Of a DNA stretch of 64,000 nt, positions 36,315 to 48,044 are shown piece after piece. The stretch spans positions 1,705,593-1,769,592 of the forward strand of contig JXTB01000003.1 of NCBI GenBank assembly GCA_002914805.1. Direction: 5' to 3'. The notes beneath the pieces are model-generated. The model ran no database searches. It saw only the letters and a program-made list of their open reading frames with translations, and was not told the origin of the DNA. This stretch comes from Parasponia andersonii (lineage: Eukaryota > Streptophyta > Magnoliopsida > Rosales > Cannabaceae). Position 1 is the stretch's first letter. Each line of letters opens with the position of its first letter. The translations under genes and the position numbers were made by a program.

Positions 36315-36840
36315 NNNNNNNNNNNNNNNNNNNNNNNNNNNNNNNNNNNNNNNNNNNNNNNNNNNNNNNNNNNNNNNNNNNNNNNNNNNNNNNNNNNNNN
36401 NNNNNNNNNNNNNNNNNNNNNNNNNNNNNNNNNNNNNNNNNNNNNNNNNNNNNNNNNNNNNNNNNNNNNNNNNNNNNNNNNNNNNNNNNNNNNNNNNNNN
36501 NNNNNNNNNNNNNNNNNNNNNNNNNNNNNNNNNNNNNNNNNNNNNNNNNNNNNNNNNNNNNNNNNNNNNNNNNNNNNNNNNNNNNNNNNNNNNNNNNNNN
36601 NNNNNNNNNNNNNNNNNNNNNNNNNNNNNNNNNNNNNNNNNNNNNNNNNNNNNNNNNNNNNNNNNNNNNNNNNNNNNNNNNNNNNNNNNNNNNNNNNNNN
36701 NNNNNNNNNNNNNNNNNNNNNNNNNNNNNNNNNNNNNNNNNNNNNNNNNNNNNNNNNNNNNNNNNNNNNNNNNNNNNNNNNNNNNNNNNNNNNNNNNNNN
36801 NNNNNNNNNNNNNNNNNNNNNNNNNNNNNNNNNNNNNNNN
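36315..36840. other. Assembly gap (N run)
   Basis: 526 unknown bases directly follow a run of A (36299-36314). The homopolymer probably stopped sequencing or assembly. The gap lies between the RNase H relic and the gypsy 3 LTR, so it may hide the start of that LTR. Confidence 0.99.
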
Positions 36841-36949
36841 ATAAATTAGACAATCTAAGAGTGAAAATTGCGAGAAGTAGAAAAGCGTTGGATAATAGAC
36901 TATGTACGATATCAATACTTATCTTAACTTTGGTACAATTATTTATTTA

Positions 36950-37656
36950 AAATATAGACTTGACTTAAGTATGTGAAAATACCCAAAGAATACGAACCAA
37001 ATATGATGGGTCTCTAACAAATTAATTTTGTAAAATTTATTGTTACTGTTGTGTGTTCTAAAATCCTATGTCAGATCGCATGAGTAAGATTAAGTACGAC
37101 CTCATCCGAAAGAGTTGCATGTGACCTCCACCGCATAAGTTACGTGCGACCTCCTCCGAATAGGTTATGTGCGATCAGAATGAAAAGGAGACTAGTCTAC
37201 GTTTCGTCAAATGGGTAACCTACAAGGAAAGGAAAACAAAAGTTTCTCTTTCAAGATCGACCAGTTACCTAATTTAAGTGATTACCTAATTATATTGTTA
37301 CTCAAATTGTATTACGCGATTGTATAGTTACCCATTCTCACAATTAGGAACATTGAGTTACCATCATCTATATAAAGGGAGTTCAATGCATTGGTGGGAG
37401 AGAACTTTTTCTGATCTAAAAAGACTGAGGAATTCTTGAGAGTGTTTTCTTCTTCTTTCTGGATAACACATTGTAATTTTGAGTTCTTGTAATTCTCCAG
37501 AAAATAATGAAAAATAGTGGGCGTAAGCTCATCTTTTTCAGGGCTGAACCACTATAAAATCTTTACCTCTTTATTTGCTTTGATTAATAACCATTTTCAT
37601 ACAAGCCACATCTCGTAATTTTTTCTAAATTTATTGTTGACAAAACCTTCATCACA
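36950..37656 (+). repeat. 5' LTR of gypsy element 3 (left border unresolved)
   Basis: The end is set by TTCATCACA before the primer-binding-like site. A TATA-like 'tatataaaggg' lies near 37370, and AATAA-type signals follow. Near 37085-37175 there are about four degenerate copies of a 25-base unit ending in 'gacctc(a/c)tccg'-like sequence. Confidence 0.55.
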
Positions 37657-37715
37657 ATCGGTGCTAGAAGGAGGGCTATTCCAGAAAAAACAGTTTGTCA
37701 AATTTCGCTTTTTTA

Positions 37716-39300
37716 ATGGCAAATACTAGAACTGGAACTAGCCAAAACCAACCGCAAAGTACTGCTGCTGCACAGGCAGACCCTGCCCAGGATCAGCCTA
37801 CCATGACCGCATCAGAAAACTTTGGTTAGAGACAGGATCGCATGGAGGAGACATTAGTAAACCTTCAGCAAATCACTAACCAGATCAATAACTCCCTACA
37901 ACGACTTGCTGAAGGGCAGATGGTGACCCCACCACAACATGAACATCCCAGAGGACATCCTACTCAACTACCTGAGAAAGGAATACAGATCCTAGAGACA
38001 AGGAAATGAGACTAGCCAAGAATCCAGCAAGAGCATCATGAAGATCATATCTCCAAAGGAAAAGGTAAAGTCACAAACTTACCTCTAGAATCTGGTACAG
38101 AGAGTTCAAGTACTAACCGTAATCATGGACAATCTTCTCATAAATCCACTGGTAATCAAGATCGCTTAAACAGCGAACAAAAATGACAATCAAGAAGTGT
38201 CTTCGAAAGGATCAACAGAGAGTCGAGACAAGATCCTACAGACCTAAGACAATACTTGGAGCAGCGACGTAGTCATGAACGATCCGTATTACATCATAAC
38301 GACCAAAGCCGATCTCGTCGCACTATTTCGCTGGATTCCTCTCATAGATCGTAGAAGACTCTACTTGACCAACCCGCCATACATCGAGATAATGATCAAA
38401 GGCCACCATTGCCGCCAGCAAGAGATAATGCTCTCCCTCCGAATGTCGATGTCCACAATTTAAGGATCGCATTAGATGCACTTGCTAGTTGGAACGATGA
38501 GCTCACTGATGGGTATCATCAATTGCCATTTAGTGAGGAAGTTCGAGCTGCTGCCTTATCTACTGGATTCAGACTTCCTACCATAAACAATTTTGATGGG
38601 AAAACTGATCCACAGGACCATATGGATCACTTCAGCGACTTGATGGAACTCCATTGTGTCAATGATCATGCACGTTGCAGATGTTTTGCTGTAACTCTCT
38701 CAGGAGCAGCAAAGAAGTGGTTCCGAGGACTCAAATCCGGCTCAATCTCGTCCTGGCAACAACTTCAGATAGCGTTCTTGAGACAGTTCCAAACTGCAAA
38801 GAATTTCACTGTTCCACTTGTTAGCTTGTCTGCAATTCGACAAGGTCCAGAGGAAACTCTACCATCTTATCTCAATCGATTCACCTCAGAGTTAGAAAAA
38901 GGTCAACAACCCACCTGAAGGGGGAGTTTTAACTCTCATGATGGCCGGGGTGTGATCAGAAACTAAACTCTGGGAGGAATTACTTGAGCGAGAATGTAGA
39001 ACTCTAGAGGACTTCTACCGAAGGGTTGGTCGGTATCTGAGGGTAGAATCTTCGTGCGAGAATATACAAAAGACAAAAAGAAGGAAAGATGCTACTAAAG
39101 ATGCGATCATAACCAACAATAACGGTAATAAGAAAAATAAAAGGAGTAATGAACAGTTGACAGAGAATCAGCCTAGACCTAAAAAGCAGGAGATTTCAAG
39201 AGCTCCCATGCAGTTCAACAATCACACAGAGTTAAACGTGCCCATAGATCATATCAATCAGTCACAAACAAGCAGAAATGATACCATCAACCGGAACCAA
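37716..39300 (+). pseudogene. Gypsy 3 gag, partly open
   Basis: Gag starts at ATG 37716 and meets a TAG near 37829. The capsid-like domain is intact over 38409-38918 (FDGKTDPQDHMDHF, SGAAKKWFRGL, a length of 169 residues), typical of the retrotransposon gag family. After the TGA at 38916 the sequence stays gag-like but broken to about 39300. Confidence 0.75.
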
Positions 39301-39586
39301 TGAAATAGGACAGGGCAAAGCGCGACCCCAACAAGTTCTGCTGATATCACAATGATATTGGACATGATACCAATAATTACTATGCCTTGAAGGATGAAAT
39401 TGAAAGATTGATTAAAGAGTGGCGACTGCGGTAGTTACCAGGCAATACAACGAAAGGCGAGAAGAAAACCAACAGTGACCTCCAGAAATTCAACACGAAA
39501 TCTGAACTATCTTTGAAGGACCACATATTGGCGGAGATTCGAAAAGGGCGCAAGACAGGTATGCACGAGAAGCTCGACAATAGCCA

Positions 39587-41688
39587 TTGACTAATGTCAT
39601 GCATCTTGGGCAGCGACCACGCAAGCTTCAACGAGTACCGGACATGGACATTACCTTCACAGAACAGGATACAAGGGAAGTCTATTATCCTCATAATGAT
39701 GCATTGGTCATAAAAATTAATTGTGGAAGTACGCAGTTGTGGCGAGTATTGGTTGATAACGGAAGTGCTGTTGACATCCTTACTATGACACCTTTAAGAA
39801 GATAGGGTTGAATGAGAGCGACTTGAAGCCTACCGTCACTCCGCTCTATGGTTTCACTGGTGACAGCCTGATGCCTATAGGCATGATTGAATTAATGGTC
39901 AACGTTGGAACCTATCCTAGGGTTTCAACGATAATGACCTAATTTTTGGTAGTAAATTGCCCCTCTGCATTCAATGCTATACTGGGAAGACTGACATTGA
40001 GGGAACTTCGAGCCGTCACTTCAATCTACCATCTCACTATGAAATTCCCGACCTAACATGTGGTAGGCGAGGTGCGAGGAAACCAATATGATGTGTGGAC
40101 TTGTTATAACAACTCATTGAAACTCACAGCAAAGGATGCGACACCTCGCACAGTGACAGTCCAGCTACCAGAAGAAGCGTTAATCGAAGCATCGAGCAAA
40201 GCATCAGTTGTACCATCAGTTAAAGCGTCAATCGACACAACCAGTGAAGATTTCGATCCACGAGAAATAGACAAAAAGGTCAGAACTGGACCCATTGAAG
40301 ATATGGAGGATTTATCATTCGACATGTCTTCCAAAACTTTAAAGATTGGAACGAAGATTCAAGAGTCTGTGCGAGCTTCGTTGGTCGCTTTTCTGAAATC
40401 TAACTTGGATGTCTTCGCATGGCAACATTCAGACACGGTAGGGATCGATTCGAAGATCATATGCCACCATCTTAACATAGACCCGACAAAGAAGCCTATA
40501 CGGTAAAAAAGAAGAACTATGAATCCTGAGCGCTACGTCGTGTTAAAAGAAGAGGTGGAGAAGCTGCTCGAAATTGGATTTATAAGGGAATATTTTTACC
40601 CTAACTAGCTTGCAAACCCGGTTTTGGTGAGGAAACCTAATGGGAAGTGGAGAACGTGTATCGATTTCACCGATCTTAACAAAGCATACCCGAAGGACAG
40701 CTTTCCCCTTCTGAGGATCGACCAGCTTGTAGATGCGACATCGGGGCATGAACTCTTAAGTTTCATGGATGTGTATTCTAGATATAATCAAATCCTCATG
40801 TACGAGCTAGATGAGGAGCATACCTCGTTCATCACTGATCGAGAATTATACTGCTATAAAAAGATGCCCTTCGGACTTGTCAACGCAGGAGCGACCTACC
40901 AGCGTCTTGTCAATATGATGTTTGCAAAACAAATTGGCAAGACAATGGAGGTATATGTCGACGACATGTTGGTGAAGTCGGAGAAAGCCGAAGATCACAT
41001 CAAGCACCTTGATGAGATGTTCAAAAGTCTCCGGAAATATCAAATGAAGCTGAATCCCCAGAAGTGTGCGTTCGGGATAGGATCTGGAAAATTTCAGAGT
41101 TTTATGGTCAATCAGCAAGGTATTGAAGTGAATCCTCAGAAGATACAAGCGTTGATTGATATGCAATCTCCTTGTAAACCCAAGGATGTGCAGAGCCTAG
41201 CAGGAAGAGTAGCTACACAGAGTCGGTTTGTATCCAGGTCAACTGATAAATGTCAACCGTTCTTTAAAGTACTGAAAGGATCAAAGAGGTTCGAATGGAC
41301 GAAAGAATGCGAGCAGGCATTCCAAGAGTTGAAAAAGCACTTGGGTTCTCCTCCACTCTTGTTGAAGCCAAATCAAGGAGAAGAATTATGCTTATATCTC
41401 GCTGTTTCCAAATATGCGACGAGTGCTGCATTAATTCGCGAGGAAAATATACAGCGACCAGTCTATTATGTAAGTAAAAGATTACTTGATACCGAAACTA
41501 GGTATCTAGAGATGGAAAAATTGGCACTAGCACTCGTCATCGCATCAAGAAAGCTTCGACCTTACTTTCATGCTCACTCCATCAGAGTTTTCACGAATTT
41601 TTCGTTGAAACAGGTTCTACAGAACCTAAGACTTCAGGATGGCTGCTTAAGTGGGCTGTTGAATTGAGTCAATTTGACCACTCTCAAC
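39587..41688 (+). pseudogene. Gypsy 3 pol: protease, reverse transcriptase, RNase H start
   Basis: The protease piece (39587-39805) has VDNGSA at the active site. A linker piece lies at 40060-40506. The reverse transcriptase with the start of RNase H forms a long open frame of 347 codons (40624-41667) with an intact YVDD box near 40952-40963 and the KPNGKWR and MPFGLVNAGATYQ signatures. A frameshift near 41620 and the junction at 41688 end it. It is the best-preserved reverse transcriptase in the window. Confidence 0.85.
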
Positions 41689-41768
41689 GGCCTATGTCCA
41701 TGCCCCTTTTCAGCTTAGCACATTTCATGCATAACATGGGGTTCAAGCAATGTTACAACTACTATCTA
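41689..41768 (+). pseudogene. P450 3'-end relic joined to gypsy 3
   Basis: From 'ggcctatgtccatgcc' through 'cagcttagcacatttcatgc' to the 'actatctaag' region, the sequence matches the last 70 or so coding bases of gene E (about 47318-47395). It could be the displaced end of gene D, which stops at 35758, about 20 bases earlier in the same exon. Or it could be the tail of another copy. Confidence 0.65.
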
Positions 41769-42480
41769 AGTAACAAAATTGCCCTAAATGTATTTGGTAA
41801 ACCAAGTAGAATAAGATTAGTTGTATGAATATATATACACAAGTTTCAATTTTGTTTTTCTCATCCGTGCTAAACTATAATTAATTTGGGGTGACCAAAT
41901 AGTAATATCCATATATAGTTTTACATAATACTACAATTAATTGCTCCTTTTATTATGACAAAACCAAAGAACTTTACATTCTTTAAGTGTGCCAAACTCT
42001 AATATTAATGGCTTGAAATGTCCTATGGTCACTTGTAATTGATAATTTTAAGAATTGAATTGGAAAAGAACAACAACTAGGGTTTCTTATTGCATAGCAC
42101 TCAAAAAATACATCAGAAAAAAAAGTTTATATAGACAAATAAATAGATAATAAAAAGACTAAAATACCCTCACTAAAGATAACTAATGAAAGCCTAAATA
42201 TAATCTAATACCCTCTCCCTTCAAACTCACTATGCAGCTGCAAAAAAACAAAGAGATTTTGTTGAATAAAAATAAAAAATATGAGGTGGTATGTGCCTTT
42301 GTAAACAAGTCAGCAATCTTCATAATAGAATAGACAAAAGACAAAATGAATGTGCCAATCCGATAGTGATGGTGACTGATATGACAATCAATCTCGATAT
42401 GTTTAATCTACTCATGGAAAATTGAATTATGTGTAATTTGAAGCTCTCACAACATCAATTGAATTATGATCATTTGCTCT
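41769..42480 (-). pseudogene. Copia RNase H end and presumed 3' LTR start, minus strand
   Basis: On the minus strand, 42440-42240 reads like the end of copia RNase H: FHE (then a stop) IKHIEIDCH, followed by IADLFTKAHTT. A purine-rich tract (gaagggagaggg, about 42210-42221 on the + strand as its complement) and AT-rich LTR-like DNA down to about 42060 follow. It is frame-broken. No LTR border could be fixed. From 41769 to 42060 I see nothing that I can assign. Confidence 0.5.
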
Positions 42481-44080
42481 TTATATTGCCTAAAGAGAAG
42501 AACAATGATCGGTTTAGTTTCTGATGGCTCATTGTGATGATTTTGAAGGGCTTCATGGTATAATTTTATATTGCAGTCTACTTCCTTCTATTGATTCAGT
42601 ACTTAGTGAATTATTTGCTGAGAAGATACGCCTAAAGTCTCATGCAGAAAAGAGGATTCTTCAAACACCTAATCCTTTCATCTTTATAAGACCTCAACGA
42701 CCACATATCTCTAATCAGATTTAAATGTACGCAAGGGTTGCTCCTGATGAATTTAGTTTCTATAAACAAAAGGATCATTGGAAGGAACCGTGTCCTAAGT
42801 TATTAAATAAAGCCAAGCAATAGTCCCAATAGTAACAACCATCTTTGTTATCACAACATCCTCCTCCATCATGGAGGCATGAAAGACAATCACCGCAATA
42901 GAACTACTGACCACCTCTGCCTAATACTATGCCACAATAGACCTATCGACTACCTCTGCCTAATACTGTTGTAACTACTCAAGTACTAGATGCAGTGATA
43001 ATTGAGCAATTTCAGAAATTATTTGCAACTCAACCATATGCTATGTCTGCCTCTTCTCATATAGGTTCGTCGTCATTTAGTTATGCATGTATGACTGCCT
43101 TAATATAGGTTTTAGATTCTAGTACTTCTCGCCATATGTCACCTAACTTGTCATCATTTTTTTCTTTGTCTCATGAGTCATCTTTGTCTGTTGTGACTGC
43201 TAATGGTACCCCTATGCCATTAGCAGGTATTGGTTCAGTTGTTACACCTTGTTTTTGTATCCCTAAAGTCTACCATATTCCTAATCTTACCTTGAATCTT
43301 GTTTCTGTTAGTCAATTGCTTGATTCTGGCAATTTAGTCTTCTCTTCATCAACTACTTGTTATATACAGGGTCTCTATTCTCAGAAGCTGATTGGGATCG
43401 ACCATAGACAATGGGAACCCTATATTTTGGATCAGCTTAAGGTACCCTATGTTACAACTACTAGTGTTCACTTGTCATTATTTCGTTTGAACTCTTCTTC
43501 TTCTAGTTTTTATTTGTAGCATTCTCGCCTTAGTCATATTTCAGTATCGCGTTTAAAGTTTTAATTTCTACAAAAGCATTAAGAAATTTGAACATTCATG
43601 ATATTTCAGATTATTATGGTTATAAATTAGCAAAATTCTTTGCTTTGGCTTTTAATAAAAGTATTTCTTTTTCTCACGTACTATTTGATCTTATTCATTC
43701 TGATGTGTGGGGACCTTCTCCTATGTTTACAAGGGGAGGGTCATGATATTATATTTCTTTTATTGATGATTACACTCGTTACTATTCGGTATATCTTATG
43801 AAATGCCAATATGATTTCTTTGCTATTTTTATTAGTTTTTGTACTTTGGTTAAAACTCAACATTTATCTATTATCAAGTGTTTTCGATGTGATCTTGGGG
43901 GAGAGTACACTTCTAATACCTTTTCTGACCTACTAGCTTTTGATGGAACTATTCACCAAACATCTTATACTCTTGAACAAAATGGTGTTGTTAAGAGAAA
44001 ACATAGACACTTAGTTGAGACTATGATCTGTCATAGCAAAATAAAACTCCTGAATACTCAGATTGTTTTGTTCAAGAGAT
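42481..44080 (+). pseudogene. Copia gag-protease-integrase fragment, plus strand
   Basis: The order is: gag piece 42524-42724 (LLPSIDSVLSELFAEKIRLKSH), a decayed zinc knuckle near 42760, a Gln/Pro-rich linker with TAG stops, a protease region (43100-43520) whose active site reads DSSTS, a pre-integrase segment (about 43520-43560) and an integrase core (about 43660-44050) with FIDDYTRY and GGEYTSN-type motifs. Reverse transcriptase and LTRs are absent. The fragment lies between two minus-strand copia fragments. Confidence 0.65.
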
Positions 44081-44370
44081 CAAATATCAGACTCTAATTG
44101 ATATTGTTTGTCAAAGTTAGACTGTGCGTACAGTCTTGCGAGATGATCCCAAACCTCCTTGGTAGTATCATATTTCACTAACTGAGTGCCTATAGAGTGT
44201 ACGAAAGACTTATTGATCCATATAATAATCTTCGAATTATCTACATCCCAAATATCCAACAATTGTACAAATTTCGGATTTTACCTATCTATAGACTTAA
44301 CTAAAGTAACAGCAACATAACTTCACATCTTTTTGCCTTTCAAAAAAGTTTTTATCATATAACTCCAACA
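44081..44370 (-). pseudogene. Copia gag fragment, minus strand
   Basis: The minus-strand frame 44262-44080 reads MLDIWDVDNSKIIIWINKSF and continues with a TTKEVWDHLARLY segment, a copia gag (UBN2-type) signature. The preceding part up to about 44370 also fits gag (YMIKTFLKGKKMW) but has a stop. It may be the 5' part of the same element whose RNase H end lies at 42240-42440. Confidence 0.6.
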
Positions 44371-45396
44371 TGAATAAATATTGGAGAGCATACCTAATAC
44401 GAGATTTAGGACATTAAAATTCGCAAAATTCAAGAAAGAGGCTTAAGTGTAAAAATTTTCTTTGTAATTTTTTTTCTTTGTTACATGGAAGACGGAGTGG
44501 CAAAATATGGAAGTAGCTCTCCTTTTTTGAGGTGAACTACCATAAACCTTATTTCTCCCGTTAACAAAGATTAGGTGCGTAATCCATAGCACTAGGATAT
44601 AAAAAAACCAAGGGAAGAAGTTATAGCCCGATCGATTAGGGGACAAGAGAGAATCAAATTACAAAAATATGCAATCTATGTTCTACTGACATCCAGGGCT
44701 CGAAGGTCATTTACGTAATTTAATTAAGGCCCAAACTTTCCTTTGGTGTTGACACTTTTTGCTTAGGTTATAGAAATATAAACGGCGACAAATAACAGAT
44801 ATATCTTGAATGCACGCTCTGTGACTTCCAAGAGGCTTTTTTTTTTTTTTTTTTGGGTTCGAAAGTTGGTGATTCTTTTTATGTTAAACAATCCTAAGGT
44901 AAATGTGAGGTTAGGTGGTAGAAGATTCATACTAAAGTACTTATTAGAAAGAATAGCCCACTAAGCATTTATGTTTTTATTTTTATTGATCCGTTTTGGT
45001 TTAGCTGAAACTTAGTTTTTCTATAAAATGAAACCGACAGATGACAAGGCAACCATACACACCCAAATGTCCATTAATTTATGGTCTCTTTCTTGCTTAG
45101 CACAGAGACAGAAAAATAAAAACAACTAGACCAGAAAACAACAAAAATAAAAACAAGTCTAAGAATACAAAAATCAACTTTTATCAACTTCATGGTCCCC
45201 TGCAAATGAGTACTACTCAAATGCAGCCAAAATAGGCACCTTGTTTTAAATCCTATGTTTAAGTATTACCCATTTCATTTTTTTTTCCCCCCCTCTCTTG
45301 GGACAGCTAATAAACATAAAGGATTCATGCCGCCCATAAAATTGCTGGTGTCTCGTTTATATCGTCAGCTTGAATTATATTTATCCCTTAAAAGCT
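44371..45396. other. Spacer upstream of P450 E, partly retroelement leader
   Basis: Up to about 44660 the minus strand resembles an untranslated leader or LTR of the adjoining copia fragment; that is inference from position. From 44660 to 45396 the DNA is AT-rich, with a T run at 44838-44854. A TATA-like 'ttatat' at 45357-45362 could serve gene E. Confidence 0.4.
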
Positions 45397-45471
45397 ATGA
45401 AACATGAAATTGTTCGAATAGAAAACAACCTGTTGGAAAGACAGAGGAAAATAAGAGTGTGGGGTGGAGAC

Positions 45472-47393
45472 ATGGTAGTAACTCTTTCAATCTTCCTTGG
45501 CCTATTTTTCCTGTTAGCTCTTGGAAAGATCTATCACAAACTATGGTGGACTCCGGCTCGCATCCAGTACTTGATGGCTTCGCGAGGAATCAGAGGCCCT
45601 TCTTACAAGTTTGTTCAAGGTAATGCCAAAGAAATGTGGATTATGAGAGAGGAAGCCGTGAGCAAACCTATGACTTTATCACACAACATATTTCCTAAGG
45701 TTCAGCCCAGCTTTCACTCGTGGTCCAAAATGTATGGTAAGAGCTACGTAGCTTCAATGACTGTTCTACTATTATGCTCAGAGAGAAAGAGAAAGAGAGA
45801 GAGAAAGAAACGTTTCCAATATTTTCTTTACCACAGGAAAGAATTTTCTTCAGTGGCTTGGTACTCGACCCCAGTTTATCATATCAGAGCCGGAGTTGAT
45901 CAAAGAGGTACTTAACAATAAAAATAAAGCTTATCCAAAATCTCCTGCCGAAGACTTTCTCAAGAAGCTACTTGGAGATGGCCTTGCTACAACAGAGGGT
46001 GAAAAATGGTCGAAATTGCGGAAACTAGCAAATCATTCCTTCCATGCAGAGAGCTTGAAAGTGAGCCTTTAATAGCATTACTAGAGACCACCCCTAGTAT
46101 ATTGGTATATTTTTCTTTTTCACTTGTGCTAAATGCGAAATTATTGTCATCATCTTACAGGGTATGGTTCCGGCAATGACCTCTAGTGTTGAGATAATGC
46201 TTGAAAGGTGGAAACACTATGAAGGCAAAGAGATTGAGGTGTTCGAAGAATTTAGGGTGTTGACTTCTGAAGTGATCTCCAAAACAGCATTTGGTAGCAG
46301 TTACCTTGAAGGGAAGAAAATATTTGATATGTTGAGGAGGTTGACTGTCATAGCAGTCGAAAATATTTTCAGAGTTAGGCTACCTATCATCAGGTGAACT
46401 GCTTTTGAATAAATACCGAGTTCGAGAATTACCCACCTTTCTTAAGTACTCAACTAGTTATTCTTTCTTTTTGCAGCAAGTTGTTCAAGACTAAAGACGA
46501 GATTGAATCGGAGATGCTTGAGAAAGAAATAGAAAACACAATAAAGGAGATGGTTAAGAAAAGAGAAAACAAGGCAATGACTGGAGAAGAAGATAGATAT
46601 GGAAGTGATTTTCTAGGTGGACTAATAAAGGCTCACCATGATGCCAGTGAAACACAGAGGATTTCAATGGAAGATGTAATTGATGAGTGCAAGACATTTT
46701 ATTTTGCTGGACATGAAACCCTTAATAGTTTGCTCGCGTGGACCGTGTTTCTTCTAGCAATACATACAGATTGGCAAGAGGAAGTAAGAAAGGAGGTGCT
46801 CAACTTATTTGGCCAACAAAATCCAAACTCCGAAATTATTGCCAAACTAAGAACAGTAAGCTACAAACTCAAAAGAAAAAAAGGATACCATAATTACGTC
46901 AACAAGAAATTTTTTGTTAATACGTGAAATTTTAAGATATTCTGATTGTTAAACTGATATGCAGATGAGCCTGGTTATTAATGAGTCTTTAAGACTATAT
47001 ACTCCTGTGCTTGGCTTTTCGAGAAAAACAGAAAGGGAGCTTAGACTGGGAAATCTCATTATTCCTGCTGACATGGAAATTTTGATCTCCAATTTAGCAC
47101 TTCACCATGATGCTCAAATATGGGGTGAAGATGTTCATCAGTTTAAACCAGAAAGATTCTCAGAAGGGTTTGCTAAAGCTACCAATAACAACCCAGCTGC
47201 ATTTTTTCCTTTCGGAATGGGACCTCGAATTTGTGTGGGCATGAACTTTGCACTAATTGAAGCGAAGATTGCTCTTTCAATGATTCTACAACGCTACAGT
47301 TTCACACTTTCCCCGGCCTATGTCCATTCGCCGTATCAGCTTATCACACTTCATGCGCAACAAGGAATTCAAGTGATCCTACAGCCACTATGA
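45472..47393 (+). CDS. CYP749A22-like: Cytochrome P450, CYP72 clan (CYP749A22-like), gene E
   Basis: Five exons: 45472-45736, 45837-46060, 46161-46393, 46477-46855 and 46965-47393. Exons 2 to 5 match gene B exactly in length (224, 233, 379, 429), and all borders are GT-AG. From the ATG at 45472 the product is 509 residues. It keeps the hydrophobic anchor, KIYHKLWW, the I-helix as AGHETL, ExxR in NESLRLY, PERF, and the haem loop FGMGPRICVG. The ancestral start seen in genes B, C and F aligns here with ATA at 45451, so translation must begin either downstream at 45472 or upstream in frame at 45397 or 45370. Leu replaces the residue after the conserved I-helix Thr. A poly(A) signal AATAAA lies at 47512-47517. 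The substrate is unknown. Confidence 0.88.
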
Positions 47394-48044
47394 GCTACAT
47401 TAATCGCCTTAAATACATTCAAGCCACGCAAGGATATATAGAGCCAGACTCTAGAACCTTCAAACATGATTGTCTTACAAGATTGCAGAACTGTAAACCA
47501 GTAGAATGAATAATAAAATGTATAAGAAACATGTCCTACCAATTAGAGAGCCTGTTACCAAATAAATAATGTGAACTTTATGTTGATTACTTGATAAATG
47601 TGATTCAATGGAAATAGGAGAATTTCTAAAGAACCATAGTTAATAGATGAGGTCTTGCTAGCTCAACGAAAATACAAGTATACAGCTTGATCTTTTTGTT
47701 CTTACAGGTGCCATATTGTAATTGAATCTCATCTCTTATCTTGTTCTTGATCAAATAAAGGGGAAAGGAAACTATGGAAGTGATAATCCATAGATTCCTA
47801 GTGAAGGCCAACCCTTATGCTAATGACAAGACATAAGTTTTTACCTCTTAGATTTGCTCAGAGTATTTCCTTTGGCAACCAAAACTGATTGGCAACAGGA
47901 GGAACCGAAGGCGGTTGTCAAGGCCTCTGCGTTGGCACGAAACTGTCCTTTAAGACACAAGTCGCTAAACAGTCATCTCAAGAGCAAAAAATATTTAACT
48001 CATAGACTCATAAGGAGTTAAGAATTTCTTTCTTCTTCGCAATA
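47394..48044 (+). other. 3' UTR and downstream flank of gene E
   Basis: The first 270 bases are the 3' UTR and flank, shared with the relic at 22988-23275. The remainder up to the probable solo LTR has no gene that I can support. The 61-codon minus-strand frame at 47626-47811 shows no domain. Confidence 0.5.

Larger units (their letters stand above)
36841..41688 (+). mobile_element. Ty3/gypsy retrotransposon 3 (Tat/Ogre-like), 3'-truncated
   Basis: A 5' LTR ends at about 37656, followed by a primer-site-like 'tcggtgctagaagg' segment, gag, protease, reverse transcriptase and the start of RNase H on the + strand. The protease motif VLVDNGSAVDIL and the reverse transcriptase style suggest the non-chromovirus Tat/Ogre group. 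The element stops abruptly at about 41688 in RNase H, where P450 tail sequence begins. Integrase and 3' LTR are missing. The LTR start is in or near the gap. Confidence 0.78.

Noticed and set aside
36107-36915. Long open frames across the N run on both strands
   Set aside because: They are made of unknown bases and carry no information.
41295-41477. 60-codon frame overlapping gypsy 3 reverse transcriptase
   Set aside because: It is a shadow frame of the long 347-codon reverse transcriptase frame.
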